Shown here: positions 47,880-61,089 of the stretch, in pieces
Layout of the letters: each line of letters opens with the position of its first letter
Numbering within the stretch: position 1 is the stretch's first letter
Assembly (NCBI GenBank): GCA_003508835.1
Contig: PUFA01000224.1
Span: 2,108,001 to 2,172,000 of the forward strand
Length of the DNA stretch: 64,000 nucleotides
Origin: Eonycteris spelaea
Taxonomy: Eukaryota > Chordata > Mammalia > Chiroptera > Pteropodidae
Direction: 5' to 3'
Translations under genes and position numbers: made by a program
Notes under the pieces: generated by a model
Told to the model about the DNA's origin: nothing
Databases searched by the model: none
What the model saw: only the letters and a program-made list of their open reading frames with translations

Positions 47880-50090
47880 CCTTGTTTAATGTGTTAAACT
47901 GTTGCACCATTTCACATCTCCATCAACAATGTATGAGCCATCCAGTGTCTCTATATCCTTGGCAGCATTTGGTGTTGTCCTTTTATATTTTAGTCATTCT
48001 AATAGGTATGTAGTGATGTCTCATTCTGGTTTTAATTTGCATTTCCCTAATCGCTAATGATGCACATCTTTTAGGTGCTTATTTTCCTTCTCTGTTTCCT
48101 CTTCGGAGGAATGTCTGTTCATGTCTTTTGCTGAATTTCAAATTGTTATGCTCTTGAGTTTTGAGTGTTCTTTATATATATTTAGACATGAGTCCACTGT
48201 TGGATATACAGTTTGCAAATTTTCTCTCAATGTATACCTTGTCTTTTTATCCTCTCATCAGAGTCTTCCACAGAACAAAAGTTTTTAGTTTTGACAGTCT
48301 TTTTCATCGATTTTTTTTTGTTGTTTTATGCTTTCAACTCCAGGAATTCTGTGTATGTATTTCTCAAAGATTTCCTCCATTGTTTTTTTTCCTAAAATTT
48401 TTATGTTTGTGTGCCTTACATTTAATTTTGTTATATATCTTGAGTTAATTTCTATATTAAGTGTGAGGTTTACGTAGAGGGTATTTTTTTTCGTTTGTTT
48501 TTAATTATTTTTTTTTGCCAGTGAATATCTAATTGCTCGGGCAGTATTTGCTGAAAAGGCTATCTTTTTTTCATTGAATTGCTTTTACTCCTTGTCAAAA
48601 ATCAGGATAGCATATTAGTGTGGGTCTGCTTCTTGCTTCTCTGTTCTGTTCCATTGATCTATGTGTCTGTCCCTCCACCAATACTACACTGTCTTGACTA
48701 CTGTAGCTGTATAGAAAACCTTAATGTTGGGTAGAGTGACTTCTCCCATTTTATTCGTCTTTGTCAGGAATTATTTTAGCTATTCCAGAGCCTATAGGCC
48801 TTTGTATATTAGTTTTAGAGTAAGCTTTTTTATGTCTGCCTAAATCTCAAGATTTTAATAGGGAGTACATTAAACCAATGTGTCGATTTAGGGAGAGTTG
48901 ACTATATCTACCATGTTGTCATCCAGGTCATCCAGTCTGTGAACATAGTGTGTCTCTCCATTTATTTAGGGTTTTTTTTTTTTTTTTTTTTGCTTTTATT
49001 AGCATTTTGCCATTTTCAGCTACAGGCCTTGTACGTGTTTCGTTAATTGTATACCTAAGTATTTCATTTTTGGGGAAGCAATTGTAAATGGTACTGTTTT
49101 TTTTTTTGTTTCATTTCTTTTTTTATTGAGATAGAATTGACATATAACACTGCATTAGTATACAACATAATGATATGTGCATATGCTATGAAATGATCAC
49201 AGTTGGTTTAGTGAATACCCATCACCACACATAGTTAAACATATTTTTTTCTCTTATGAGAACTTTTAAGATTTACTGTCTTAACATTCAAGTATACAAT
49301 ATGGTATTAACTTACTGTCACCATGATGCACTTCATATCCCTAAGACATTTATTTTATATCTGGAAGTTTTTACCCTTTGACCCCCTTACCATTTCACCC
49401 ACTTCCCACCTCTGGCAAACACCAGTCGGTTCTCTGAGTTCAGTTTCTTTTTGGTATTGTGTTATTAATTTTAGTTTTCACATGTTAATTCTTACTACAT
49501 AGAAATGTGATTTTTGTGTGCCTGTGTAGATTTTGTATCTTACAACCTTGCCGAACTCATTTATTGGTTCTAGGTAGTTTTCATTTTTTGTTTTTGTAGA
49601 TTCAGGGAGATTATCTCTAGAGTAGTAATCGTGTAAATATGGACAGTTTTATTTTTCCCTTTCCGATCTGTATTCACCCCCCCCTTTTTCTTGACTTACT
49701 GAAGTGGCTAGAACTTCCAGTATGATGCTGAATAAGAGTGGTGAGAGCAGATGCCCTCTGTTTCTGACTTTAGGGGGAAAGTGTTTAGCTTTCTGCTAAG
49801 TACCATTTTAGCTCTAGATTTTTTGTAGATGTTTTTCATCAATTGTAGATGCTCTTTATTCACATCTATTCACAGTTTTTCCCCCTTTAATCATGAACAG
49901 AGGTATTGGATTTTGTCAAATGCTTTTTCTGCACTAATTAACATGAAAATATGATTTTTTAAACCTGTTGATATGGTGCATTACATTAAGTATAGTGTAT
50001 GTTAGATGTGGATTTTTTTTTTTCCCTATTTTGGGTTTGTTCAGATCCTTAAATCTAGATATTTTGCCTATTAGGAGACTCCGTGTCGTT
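47880..50090 (-). mobile_element. LINE-1 ORF2 text, antisense, with a nested 3' UTR piece
   Basis: Long reversed ORF2 runs from 47900 (CATCTCCATCAACAATGTAT) through 48650 (TTCCATTGATCTATGTGTCT) to 50050. A second L1 3' UTR is inserted at about 49125-49450 (TTGAGATAGAATTGACATAT). Confidence 0.75.
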
Positions 50091-51400
50091 ACTTTACTCT
50101 GTGTCATTAAGGCATGTTGTTGCTGGGTAGGGATGGAGGTCTAGCTTCTCCCTGGACCTCAGTGACACTAATGTGGTGGGGGATCAGATTGCTGCCTGCC
50201 TCTGCTGGTCGGGGAATGACAGATCAGATGTCCTCCCGCTCAGACATGCTGACGCTGGCCCCTCAGGGGAACTGAGCAGTTGGCTTTGCCTGGACAGGGA
50301 ACGGAGGACCAGCTGCCTGCTCAGTGTCAAGGGCACCACCCCTGCCGGGGATTCAGGTCACTGCCGCCTGCCTCTGCTGGGCAGAGGAAGGCCCATCAGC
50401 TCTGTGTTTGCCCTTGCTCCCTCCTCACAGCGGGGTAGCTGGAGGGGGTCACCCGCTTCCCTGGCGTCGAGGTGGAAGTTGAGGTGGAAGATCAACTCCC
50501 CGACTGGCCGCATTGAAACTGGGGAGAAGGGAGAGGTCGAGGGTTGTAAGCAGTTTTTGTTGGGTATTTTTGCCAGAACAGGGCAGCTCTTACCAAAGAA
50601 GTTTTCTGTTAGGCCACCTTTTTCACTGGGTCAGTGGCTGGGGGAAACAGAGCTTTTCTCTTGGGTTGGAGGCTTCTGTAGCACCCCTTCCCGAATACCT
50701 GAGAGGTAACAGGGAGACTGAGGAGAGTTCCTGCCCCGTGCTTCATGTCCTCTATCCTCGACGCAGTCCACCTTCTCCTCCCCACCTGTCAGAGTCTTCC
50801 TATGCTTAGTTTTATATTATGTCCAGGGATTTTTAGTTGTAAGAGGGAGGAACTGGGAGGACTGGGCTACTGTGTCTTGCCAGAACTGGAAATCCAAAGT
50901 CACTCCTCACACTGCCCGTGGAAACGGGAATTGCTCCAATGTTTTGGAAAGTAACTTAGAAACATCTCTGACTGTTAACAATGGCCATCACTTTGGCACG
51001 CTGCGGGTTCTAACAGGCCCGCGTTTGGTGTTTGGCTGCTATAAATAGAGGAGATATTCGTGAGGGTGTTCAGTGTAGCGCTGTTTCCAGTGGTCAATAC
51101 CGGGAAATGTCGTTAATGTCCATTGGTGTTGAGATACTTTCGTTAATGATGGCTGGCTATAAGTAGGAGATTCATTTTATTAACTTGGAGGGATGCTCAT
51201 TATATAAAGATAAGTGAAAAAATGAAAGAATGGTATAAAGTTATTTTTATAAAACAAAATGGCAAAACACTTCTATTTGTGTGTATTTGTATAAAATTTT
51301 ATTTTAAAAATGCATGAAAGGATAATACCAAATAGGATTGGCTGAGGAGGGTGGGATAGGGATATTATTTGTTATCTTTATTCATTTTTATTTTTAACCT
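50091..51400. mobile_element. GC-rich LINE-1 3'-type region and a sense L1 end
   Basis: 50100-50890 consists of repeated GGTAGGGATGGAGGTC/TGCTGGTCGGGG-type phrases that resemble older L1 3' UTRs. It yields a 178-codon plus frame (50173-50709) without protein resemblance. 50893-51400 reads as a sense L1 3' end (AAGATAAGTGAAAAAATGAA, TATTTGTATAAAATTTTA). Confidence 0.5.
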
Positions 51401-52309
51401 TATAATCATGTTTCACTCCTGCAATTAAGGAAAATAACAGAGCAAAAGAACAAAAACTAAAAGAAACAAGAGCGATGGGTACCAGTTGACTTTGAAGATT
51501 AAGGCAGTCAAAGGTCAAATTTTTTAGACTTTTTAGATTAAATTTAGCAATATAAATTACACCCAGAAACGCATAGGCAGCCAGTATAGACCATGGCAAG
51601 ATGGTTGCCATTCGTTACTCTGTGCTTTTCAGCCCACATATTACACTAATACACATATGAAATGCAAGGTAGAATATAACGGTATGAAAGAGAGAGGCAG
51701 ACTTCAGGCCAGAGAGATGTTAAAATTCTCTGTGATGAGTTTATGGAAAAATGTTCTTTCCTTACCTGTCCCTTTTAACTCCACGAGCAGCCGGACTTGT
51801 GAGCTCGTCACTGATACCGCCTGTCTGCCTGAGATCCAGACCCTCATATCGAGAGCCCACGATAACCTTTGCTACGATATGTAGATATTTTTTCCTGCTT
51901 ACCATCATCACCATCGGCTTTTTATGGATTAAATTTCAGCACAGTTTTATGATGTCAGCTCTCAAATCTTTCTGGCAGTGAAGTCGAGCTGTCAGAATCA
52001 GATAAATATGGCATGATAGCCCTTAAATATCCACCTCGTTTTTCAAATGGCTTCATGCTCATATTGAATATGACAGGTGATGAAATAGGGTCTTGTGTGT
52101 CTCTAGAAATGATAACCCTGTTAGAGGATGAATAGTCTTGTAAGTTCATTGTGTATGTTTGCTGTGAGCCTGAAATGTCAGTGCCTCCTGACGGATCAGG
52201 CTATCCTAGAGGCCCCCTCTCCACCCGCTCCTTCCCATGGCGTTGCTGTTAATCTGATAATCAGTGAAATAAAAGAAGTCTGCTTTGATCTTGAACAATT
52301 TTTTTAAAA

Positions 52310-52800
52310 AAGAAATATTTACTCTGTGTAATTGGTTACCTGTGTGGGAAGAAATGATCTTCTCAGCTTACACCATTTAAAAGTCAATTCCAGATGGATT
52401 AAAGAATCACATACCAAAAAAAACCTATAAACAGCTGGAAGAAAATATGTTTAAATATGGATAAAGAAAGCTTTTCTGAGTAGAAGAGCAATGAAGGAAA
52501 CCATAAAAGGAAATACTGATTGTTTGGCTATGTATGGAATAGAAACTTATATCCCCCCAAAATCATGAATAAAATCTCATGCTAACAAAAATCTATAATT
52601 TTTGCATCATATATAATAGTTAATCTTCATACTGTAAAGAGATTCATAAAGATGTAAAAGGTATTCAGTCGCATCAATAATCAAAGAAATATAAATTAAA
52701 ATGACCAAATACTGTTTCTACCCATCATACTGTCAAATTCTGACAGAAAACTATCACTATCTAATATCCAAAGTACAGATGGAGGGACAACTTTTAACCG
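52310..52800 (+). mobile_element. LINE-1 fragment, sense
   Basis: TTCCAGATGGATTAAAGAAT, GCAATGAAGGAAACCATAAA and CAGTCGCATCAATAATCAAAG are L1 ORF2-end phrases in sense order. Confidence 0.65.
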
Positions 52801-54639
52801 GTTGATGAGACTACTTTTTTGAAGGCATTTAATATGAAGACTGTAAGTCAGTAGTCCCAGTTTTTAGAATAAACTGGATTCCCAGGTTTGCACTTCCCTG
52901 GGGATGTCAAGTGCCCGAAAGGTCTGAACCTGCCTTCCCTTGGTTGCTGAGGTTTTCGTCACCTTTCGCTGTTACACAGAGACGCGTCCAGAGGCTCCGC
53001 AGAGGCCCCTCCTGGCTGCTAGTCACCGCTGTCCACCTGGTGGGGCAGCAGCCCAGTTTTCTCTTGGAGACTCACCACGGTCTCTCACTCTTAACCGGTA
53101 GGGGAACCCTCCTCGTTTTCCAAAGCGGAGTCGTGTCCTCTGATGGAAACTTTCCTTCCTCGGAACCACTGGAGCTCAGGGTCACAGGGACCGGAAGAAC
53201 CCCTGTGAGCGGGGTAGCAGGTGTAATAGTGAGAGGCGCTTGCTCCCTCTCCTGCCCCTGGACTACCAGACCTGTGTGTTTGGACTATGGGAGAGGCAGA
53301 AGCTTAGATTTTGTTTGCTGGTTCGAATATATGCTTCATTGCTGTCAGATGAAACCCAATGTTTCATTCTCTTGTTTCCCAGCTGGCATCTGCTGAGTGT
53401 TCAGTAGGCCATTTCTTCTTTCCTTCAAGCTAGTCATTTCCGGGTGATGGGGTGCTTGCTGAGATGAGTGAATTCCATGAGCCTAAGCACCTGACCATGC
53501 TTGCCATTAACACGTTCCTTGGTCAGGTATAGGGTCTGTCGATTACCATGATGAGGGCATTTCTTAGATCTATACTTATGACACTGGCAGAAGCTGATGG
53601 GCAGGGAAAGCACACCCACGTCCAGATATGCGACTGTTGCAGTGAGGAGAGCTGAGTGCCCCTCCCATAAACCAGCGTGTGCTGGATGACTGACTGGTCT
53701 CCCTGGGAAACGGGGCCAAACTGGGCTCAGCATTGGTTTCCCCCATTGGCTGGAGCGGCAGCATCTAGATGAGCATTTCTTTTGCTGAGCCTGTGCGTCG
53801 CCTCTATTGCTGCCACTTTGACCACTTTATACTTGGGCCCGTTGAGCAAGCCCTGCGGTAGCTGGAGAAAGTCTTGGCTGACATTGCAGAACATGCCATC
53901 TTGTCTACCCGATTATTGAGCGCCTCTTCTGAAGCAGATGCTCGTCACTGGGCATCCACGTGGTACAGAAATGTCTTCATGCTTTGTGCCCATTCTGAGA
54001 GGTTCATCCCCGTACCTCTTCCCAGAACTTCTTGTTACCAGTCTTCAGATCTTTTTTTTCTAATTCTCTGACCATCCTATCAAGCTGTTAGCGAGTGCTC
54101 ACGACTCAGCATGCGTTTGTACTTCTAGATGTAGCTCAGTTTAAACACGGGGTACAGTAAAATGTGGTGTTTGAACTTCTGCTAACTGGGAGGATTTCCT
54201 TTTTCAGGGGCTCTTCTGATGTGGTTTGTAATGCTGCTGCGGTCTGCTTCGATTAGGTACCAGCATATCGTACTGAACCAGGTTCAGTGTTTTCCTCTTC
54301 AGCCAGCTGATCATAAGTAATTCCTAATCAGGATCAAGAGCAGGCAGGCAGTGCAGAAGAGTATGTGTTGAAGGGATCTGAGCCACCTACTCGTGCAACT
54401 GACTAGTACATTCTGGACCTGTTCATGCTTCGTCTCTTACACTGATCAGCCCACTTGATGATGGGTTACTGCTGTGCACGCCCGACCTAGTGGCTCGGTG
54501 TGTCAGGTGAATGTTAAGTAACAGACCGTGTGGTCATTGGATTCAATAGTCATGTGTTCATTCTCTGTCAGGAGCCGTTTCTCAGAAGAATAGCAATCTG
54601 CAGATGAGAATGTGGCCTTGCTCTAATGCTCCCGTCTTA

Positions 54640-54895
54640 TCCATTTGGACGCTGGAAAGAATTCCAAAAATTGTGTAGCTTGTAAGCAACGGACATTTAT
54701 TTCTCACATTTCTGGAGGCTGGAAGTCTGACATTGTGGTGCCAGCATGGTTGGGTGAAGGCCCTTCACATGGAGGAAGGGACCAGGGAGCTCTGAGGAAT
54801 CTCCTTCATAGGGGCACGGATTTTATTCAAGAGGACTCTGCCCTCATGACCTAATCACCTCCTAACACTGGGTTTGAGGATTCCGACATGTCAGT
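54640..54895 (+). repeat. Unassigned interspersed repeat nested in ERVL
   Basis: The phrases TTCTGGAGGCTGGAAGTCTG, TTCACATGGAGGAAGGGACC and CATGACCTAATCACCTCCTA belong to a common mammalian interspersed repeat whose family I cannot name with confidence. Confidence 0.5.
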
Positions 54896-55063
54896 TTTTG
54901 GGTAGGCACAAACCTTCAGACTGTAGCAACCCCAAAATCTGTGTCGTGATTCACTTATCGATGCTTCCATGGGGCTCCACGTATGACCCCTATTTTCCAT
55001 GGACACTCCAGGTGTCACTATATCTGCTATCGCAGAAGGCCCAAGGGGCAGAGCAGCCTCCTC

Positions 55064-55330
55064 TGTAGACCAGAATTGTAGCAGAGCCTTTATTCACTCC
55101 GGCTTCATTCAAATGGGAGGTTTGTGTCAGAGGGACACATTCAGAGGCGGTATTGCCCCCTAAGTTTACAAAGGGACACTTTTATGGTCACAGGAGAAGT
55201 TGCAGTTGCTTGTCTTGACATGGAGGGATGTCCTAACAAGCTCTAGAAACTTCTAGGCCCATTGATTTTTATGGGGCTTATCTGACTCTCACATGTCTTA
55301 CTAAGCCAGCTAACGTGCTTGCTGCTAACT
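55064..55330 (-). mobile_element. LTR-like element nested in ERVL pol
   Basis: Plus-strand TGTAGACC opens the block and AATAAA lies on the minus strand opposite 55089-55094, about 25 nt from the edge, as in an LTR R/U5 end. It splits RNase H text from RT text of the ERVL. The distal end is uncertain. Confidence 0.45.
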
Positions 55331-55850
55331 GTCCCCAGGTCCAATCAGCTTAATTTCATCAAAGTAGTGTACAGGTGTGACGCTTGCGGGGACATCAAGA
55401 TGATCTAGATCTTTGCACACCGTTTTATGGTCAAGAGCAGGATCATCGCCATAGCTCGAAGGCAAGACAGTGAATGTTTTACTGTTTACCCTGATGAGTA
55501 AAAGCAAACACATGCTGGCAGGGTTTTTTCCAACTAATACGGAGAAGCCTTTGCAGGTCAGAAGCAACTAAGATGCCAGGGCAGTGTTGATTTGCTCCAG
55601 TAGAGATACTAAATCTTAAATTGTACCGGCAATTGGAGTCACAACCTGTATATATTTTAGATAATCCACAGTCACTCAAGATCCATCGCAGTCATTTTCT
55701 AAGATTCTGCACAGGCCAAATGGACAGTTTAAATGGGGATATCATAGATTTTATCACCCCCTCACCTTTCAGTTTTTGCTGTTGGTGTTAATTTCTATGA
55801 TTTAGTTTTCTATCGATATGGGTTACTATCTTGTTGGAGAGGGGACATGC

Positions 55851-57595
55851 CAGGGACTTCTGTTTCTCCCTTCTATCATCATAGTCCTCACTGTACTGAT
55901 CAGATAGCCAGTGTGTGGACTCTGCTACTTGCTAAGGATGTCTACTGCATTCCTACATTTAGGAACCGAAGAAATAATCACAGAGCAGGTCTGTAGCTAT
56001 GCCGGGTCACTGTAATTTGAGTTGGGGCTGAAACTCCATTTATCACCTGACTGCCATGAACTGAAAGAATAGCTTTAATTACAAGCAGAAATATTGAATT
56101 GAATGATAAGTTTGCTGAAGATTCTGACAGGGAGATGGAAGAGAGGAAAAATGCATCCCGTATTTAAAATACAAGTTTTTCCCACGTGAGGAAAACAGCA
56201 GGTCTAGGTTAGAGAATGTGCAGTAAATAGATTAAAACAGACTTAGAATGAATCAAAGAAAAGTGTGCTGTTTCGATTCTCGGAAACAGCGCATGGCTTC
56301 AGCAAGGGCCCAGTTGTGAAGTGGTTCAGGATGAACGTGAACGGGATGGATATCGAGTTGACATCTTATTCTGCTAGGGTACGACGCACGGGAAGGTCTG
56401 CAGTAGAAACAGACAGTGGAGTTAGCTCGCTGTTAGGGCACAGTGAGCTCAGCAGAGCGTGGAGGGCGGAAGGCTGTCCGCGGGGGTAGGAATGGTGGTG
56501 GGGTGTGAGGGGGGTGGCGTTCTCCGAGGAGGAGCCGGATTCGGTTACCGCAAGGAGTGAGGCTTCTCCATCTCAACAACCTGTGTGACTCACTTGCCAC
56601 AACGAGAGTGTGTCGTTTCTCCCAGCAATTAGGCTATGGGAGGCTTGTCTTCCAGTCACACTATTTCCAGGCAGTGTGTTCTTTTTTCTTCACTTCCTTT
56701 CTGTTTCTCCTCTTTACCTGTACACTCGTAACTCCTGATTGTCTTTCTCATCCTTTATCTAGGCCACTATTTGATGAATATTCCTCAGATGCCACTTTCA
56801 TCACATTCGTTCTTTGCTTTAAAAAACGTGGTCAGCAGTTAACGTGATGGCTGTGTGTAGAGCCGGAAGGGTGAGGGAGTAATTGCGGGCTCGTTTCATA
56901 AACCATGTAAATGTCTAACCAATGTACTGTATACTTGAAAGAAAATGAAATACTAAAAAAAAAAATTTTCCTTCCTGCAACTTCCCTGTGATCCTTCTCT
57001 TTTCAGTTAGCATGGCTTTCGTGCCAGGTTTTCCGGTATGCAGTGCGTTTAGAAATGCGTTCGTAGGATGAGAAACTCACCTCTTCTTATCAGCTCCTAA
57101 GTCTAAACTCGTCTTGGTCCCCTGCCATTTGGAGTTCAGGTAGCTGTTGGGTTTCTGCCTGCTTCCCAGGCAGGTGTTTCCTTCAGATGTGTTTGGACCT
57201 CCCTCAGTCCGTGTCTACCTGCACCATCACGGTGAGGACATTCTTGGAAGGTTCTGGCTGTGGATGGTACAATTTCCTGTTTTTAGGGCTAATGAGGATT
57301 TTCTGTGGGAATATGCAAGAAAGGGAAGTACAATGTTTGGATTCATCTTGCCAACGTGAACCAGAATTTACCTCGGCAGTTACAGGGCTCATAGCGGGAA
57401 CTTAACATGCATTTCTGTTTTTCTTCCTACGTCAGTCTCTTGCATCATCCTGGTCTCTTTTTTTCACTGTCATTACTGTCCTAAGGTGATTTTTTTTCCC
57501 CCTAATCTAATGACTTTGAATACCACCTATGTGCTAATATGTACCTATATGACTTTTTCCCCGCCTTAGGCTTATGTATCTTGATATATTTGATG
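55851..57595. other. ULK4 intron, nothing recognised
   Basis: No exon or named repeat is supported. A short A-rich end near 56955-56965 follows text that could be an L1 3' terminus. Confidence 0.4.
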
Positions 57596-57599
57596 GCAT

Positions 57600-59665
57600 G
57601 CCCGAGAAGAATCTTTAACTCACACAAAACGAATCTGCTTCCTAACTCCATCTCCGCTCCGCAACCCCCCATCTCAGTACCACACAAACATGCTGGGTCG
57701 TGTTCTTTATCCCGTTCTTCAAGCCCAAACCTCGGAGTAACCCATGTTATTGTTGTTCTCATCACTCAGTTCAACTCATCAACAAGTCGTATTGACTCTT
57801 CCTCCAAAAGATGTCTCCTCACCCCCATTTATCCAGTTCTTTCCATCAAGACCGCCCCTACCCTGGTCCAAACCAGCAGCATCTCTTCTCCATGGCACTG
57901 GCCTCCTAACTGCTGCTAGGCTTGCATCCCACCCCAATCCTCTCATAATCCGTTTTCCATACGAAGGCTGGAATAATCTGATGAGAACAGATTGGAGTTA
58001 GGTGAATTCAAGGCAATTCTAATTATAATTTTAAAGCCTAGTCAGTGGAAATTCCAAAAAGACATTTTTGGGAGGATCATGGTGAATACATAAATTCTTT
58101 TAGGAATTTACTGAAATATACAAATTTCCACCTGTGACTATAAATATTTATGTTATTGCTGTGGTTACACATGTACTTACAGTGACATATAAAATGTGCT
58201 GATTTAGAATTTTTTATTGTATTTCATAAATTTATTTCACCACTGCATGCATCTTTTTAAAACTGCTTTTAAGTGTCGTCACAGCATGTTTGACATCAGT
58301 TCCTTGCATTTCTGCATCATCTGACACTATTTCAGAGTATATCATCCTCCATTTAAATTGTTTCAGAGCTAGCACTTTTTACACCCAGTATGTGTAAAGA
58401 TGAACCACACATTCGTATATAAAAGTAGATAGTTATCTCAGGTGTTTTTCCTATGTTTATTTGTATTACGTAATTTAATGTGAGTGTATGTTAAGTGGAT
58501 AGATTTCATTCAGCACTTTTCGTTGTTTTGTTTCTGGTGGGAAGGTGTGTTCACATAACCTAACTCCCTTTCCCCAGAAACGAGAAGTGCTGCTGTCATC
58601 TTTCTTGAAGTCCTCCCTGCTTGGCAGCCAGGTTGCTTTGTTTGGGTTTTCTTCATCCTTCACCAGTCTCTCTTTCCCAACTTCCTTCGCTGGCCCTTTT
58701 TCATATTCTAGCCTCCATAGTAGTGGTTCCATGGCTCAGTCCTGAGACCTGCATTCCTCGGGTGGCCTCATTTAGTTTGATGACCTTAAATACCATCGCC
58801 CCAAGGATCTCTTTCAGATTAATGCCACCGGTCCAGACCTTTCTCTGAACTCAGCCCTGCAGAACAGCTGCCAACATGGTATGCCCTTCCATGTCTGCTA
58901 ATGGTTTTTCTACCCCGTGCTACTGTTCTGCCATCCTTCACCCATCTCAATCAATGACAGCTCTGTTCTTCCGGTTGGTCAGCTGCATGGAGTTATTCTT
59001 GCTTTCTCACTTCCTTTCGTGTCCAAGTGTCCAATCAATGGCAAGTCTAATTATTTATACCTGCAGAAGATGCCCCGAATCTCATCAGTTCACACCTCTT
59101 CCGTACTGCCACCATGATTTCTCACTTGAATTATTACCGTTCCCTCTTAACTGATCTTCTCTTTCTATAGTTTGTCCTCTTCACTGTCTCCAGAGTGCCA
59201 ATTTTATTCACAATTAGATCCTGCCACTCCTTACTGAGAGTAAAATAAGGTTCTTCTGTGGCCTACAAGGTCTTCCAAGGTCTGGAGCCCGGTTTGCTGT
59301 TTGATCTTTTCTTTCGCTGTGCTCTGGCCATGCAGGAGCCCCGCTGTGTGTGGATTTTGGGATGTTGCATGTACCTTCCTGGCTGCCTGGAATGTTTGGC
59401 CCTCGCATTGCCATTGCTCGCTTCTTTATTCCTGATCTCTGCTTACGTGATACCCTGTTAGAGAGCCTTCCCTGACAAGTGACTAATTGTCTTTTTAATT
59501 TTCACCCTAGGACTTATCACTACCTTAAGTATTTTCTAGTCATTTATTTGTTAATTATCTATTTCTTCCCCCTTGAATTTGCACTCCATGAACTGTATCC
59601 ATCAACTAGAAAAATGTTCAGCACATAGTATGCACCGTAAATATTTATTGCATGAATTAATGGAT
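57600..59665 (+). mobile_element. LINE-2, two long sense pieces ending in a 3' terminus
   Basis: 57600-57930 and 58560-59665 follow the L2 order: ORF text (TCCATGGCTCAGTCCTGAGA, CCTTAAATACCATCGCCCC), then CTACAAGGTCTTCCAAGGTC, CCTTCCCTGACAAGTGAC, and the 3' end GTAAATATTTATTGCATGAA. The roughly 1.1-kb second piece is long for so old an element. The short frames inside it are decayed reverse transcriptase text. Confidence 0.75.
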
Positions 59666-60642
59666 GTCATCATCCTCATTTTACCATGGGTGCTGCACTG
59701 ATGTAGGCACCAGAGATATAGCGGGCATGGCAGTTTGGCCACAGAAGCGTGGGGGTGCTGCTGGAAGGCAGGGGAGGGAAGCATCCAGGGGGAGGCGTGT
59801 GGAATGAGCATGAGGATTCCTATGGAGATGGGAGTCAGAAAAATCGTGGTCAGATGAATGGGAATGAATTGTAGAGATAAATGAGGGCAAATGTGGGTGG
59901 GGCCTTAGATTGCAAAACAGACATGTTCTGGAGAGAAATAATTCTATTGAAAGTACTAGGGGAAAAAAGGACTAGATCTTATTTATGGTTTACTTGATTT
60001 ACTCTTGGTCTTTTTAACTCGAAACCCTTGTAGAACACTAAGAAATATGTGCAGTTTTTTTTGTAGAGCAATTGTAAAGTGTTTATGGACACCATGCTCA
60101 AATGTTTTCACATTTTATTTTCTCCTTAGAATGTGAATTCTTTTAGTAACTAATGTTCCCTTGGCAGTAAAGTGAATTTATTCTATAGGTTGTGTAAACA
60201 CATCCGTAATGGGAAGGCATTGGGAGAGCGTCCCAGAAGGGAGAGATGGAGTATTATTCTAGAGTTAGTTTTATATTGTTATGGGTCCCATCAGTCTTTC
60301 ACTTCTCCCAGCAGAGGAAATAGATATTTTCGTATGTGTTAACAGCATGTACTAGTGTTTGAACTATTTGAGTGTTTTTTACCTTAAAGATACTTTAAAA
60401 TATAGTAATTAAGCAGCATGTTATTGAATTTTGTCATGAATAATTTAAATTTTGGAGAAGTTGACTCCTTATAGACAAGTGTGAATTTGGCTTTTTTACT
60501 CTGTAAATTTTGTCAGGATTTCTTTTGGATTCCCTGATTTCTGAAAGATAAACATTTCCATTTTCTCTGTCTTTTGCTTTTGGGATAGCTGTTCTTTAAA
60601 TGGAGGATTTCCTGGAACAGGGAAAAAGGCCCACTTTTGAAT
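59666..60642. other. ULK4 intron, nothing recognised
   Basis: This is AT-rich with no supported feature. The left copy of a probable target duplication for the following SINE lies at 60630-60642. Confidence 0.45.
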
Positions 60643-60887
60643 GTTTTTTTATTTTATTATTATTATTATTATTATTATTACTTATGCCAACAGCACCTAG
60701 TCTTCCTAGGTGATCTCCCATCCAAGTACTAACCAGGCCTGACCCTGCTTAGCTTTCAAGATTAGACATCGGGCTTGTTCAGGTGGCATGGTCAGACCAT
60801 GGGTCATAGCCCACTGCGGTGGAACCCAGGCCCTTCTGTATGTAAAGCAGAATGTCACTGCTACACTATGGAACCATGTCCAACACA
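60643..60887 (-). mobile_element. tRNA/5S rRNA hybrid SINE (MEG-TR-like)
   Basis: Read on the minus strand the element begins with a tRNA-like head (TAGTGTAGCAGTGACATTC, then a B-box-like GGGCCTGGGTTCCACC, opposite 60887-60815). It continues directly into a nearly complete 5S rRNA unit (CATGCCACCTGAACAAGCCC, AAAGCTAAGCAGGGTCAGG, GGTTAGTACTTGGATGGGAG). It ends in a (TAA)n tail opposite 60654-60680. Imperfect direct repeats CCCACTTTTGAAT (60630-60642) and CCCACTCGTTTTAAT (60888-60902) may be the target duplication. The fusion matches the hybrid tRNA/5S families described for fruit bats. Confidence 0.85.
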
Positions 60888-61089
60888 CCCACTCGTTTTA
60901 ATCAGCTGAGGCAGTGTTACAACATGCAGGGGAAGCTGGAGGCTGGACTTCTGACCATGGTGATTTGTTTGTGAGCCAGAGAGTTGGATGGGAAGTGGAG
61001 GTTGCCTTCTCTGGGAATTTTCTTTTTAAGATCCATGCACTCAAGAAAGCAGTATCTTGAGTTTGGTGTGGTAATAATTAATTAATTTT

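Larger units (their letters stand above)
52880..55850 (-). mobile_element. ERVL (class III) pol remnant, integrase to RT, with nested insertions
   Basis: On the minus strand the order is RT (opposite 55850-55325), RNase H (about 55060-54900 and 54640-54180) and integrase (about 54180-53400), with downstream text to 52880. It belongs to the same family as the 1046-2400 copy and overlaps it in the RT part. Many stops are present. It is interrupted by an unassigned repeat (about 54640-54895) and by an LTR (about 55064-55330). It lies antisense to ULK4. Confidence 0.75.

Noticed and set aside
50173..50709. A 178-codon plus-strand frame in a GC-rich block.
   Set aside because: The underlying DNA repeats L1 3'-UTR-like phrases, and the translation resembles no protein I know.
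52911..53396. A 161-codon plus-strand frame.
   Set aside because: It lies on the opposite strand to the ERVL remnant that covers this region and has no family resemblance.
60700..60790. A genuine 5S rRNA gene.
   Set aside because: The 5S unit is fused to a tRNA-like head, carries substitutions and ends in a (TAA)n tail, so it is a SINE.
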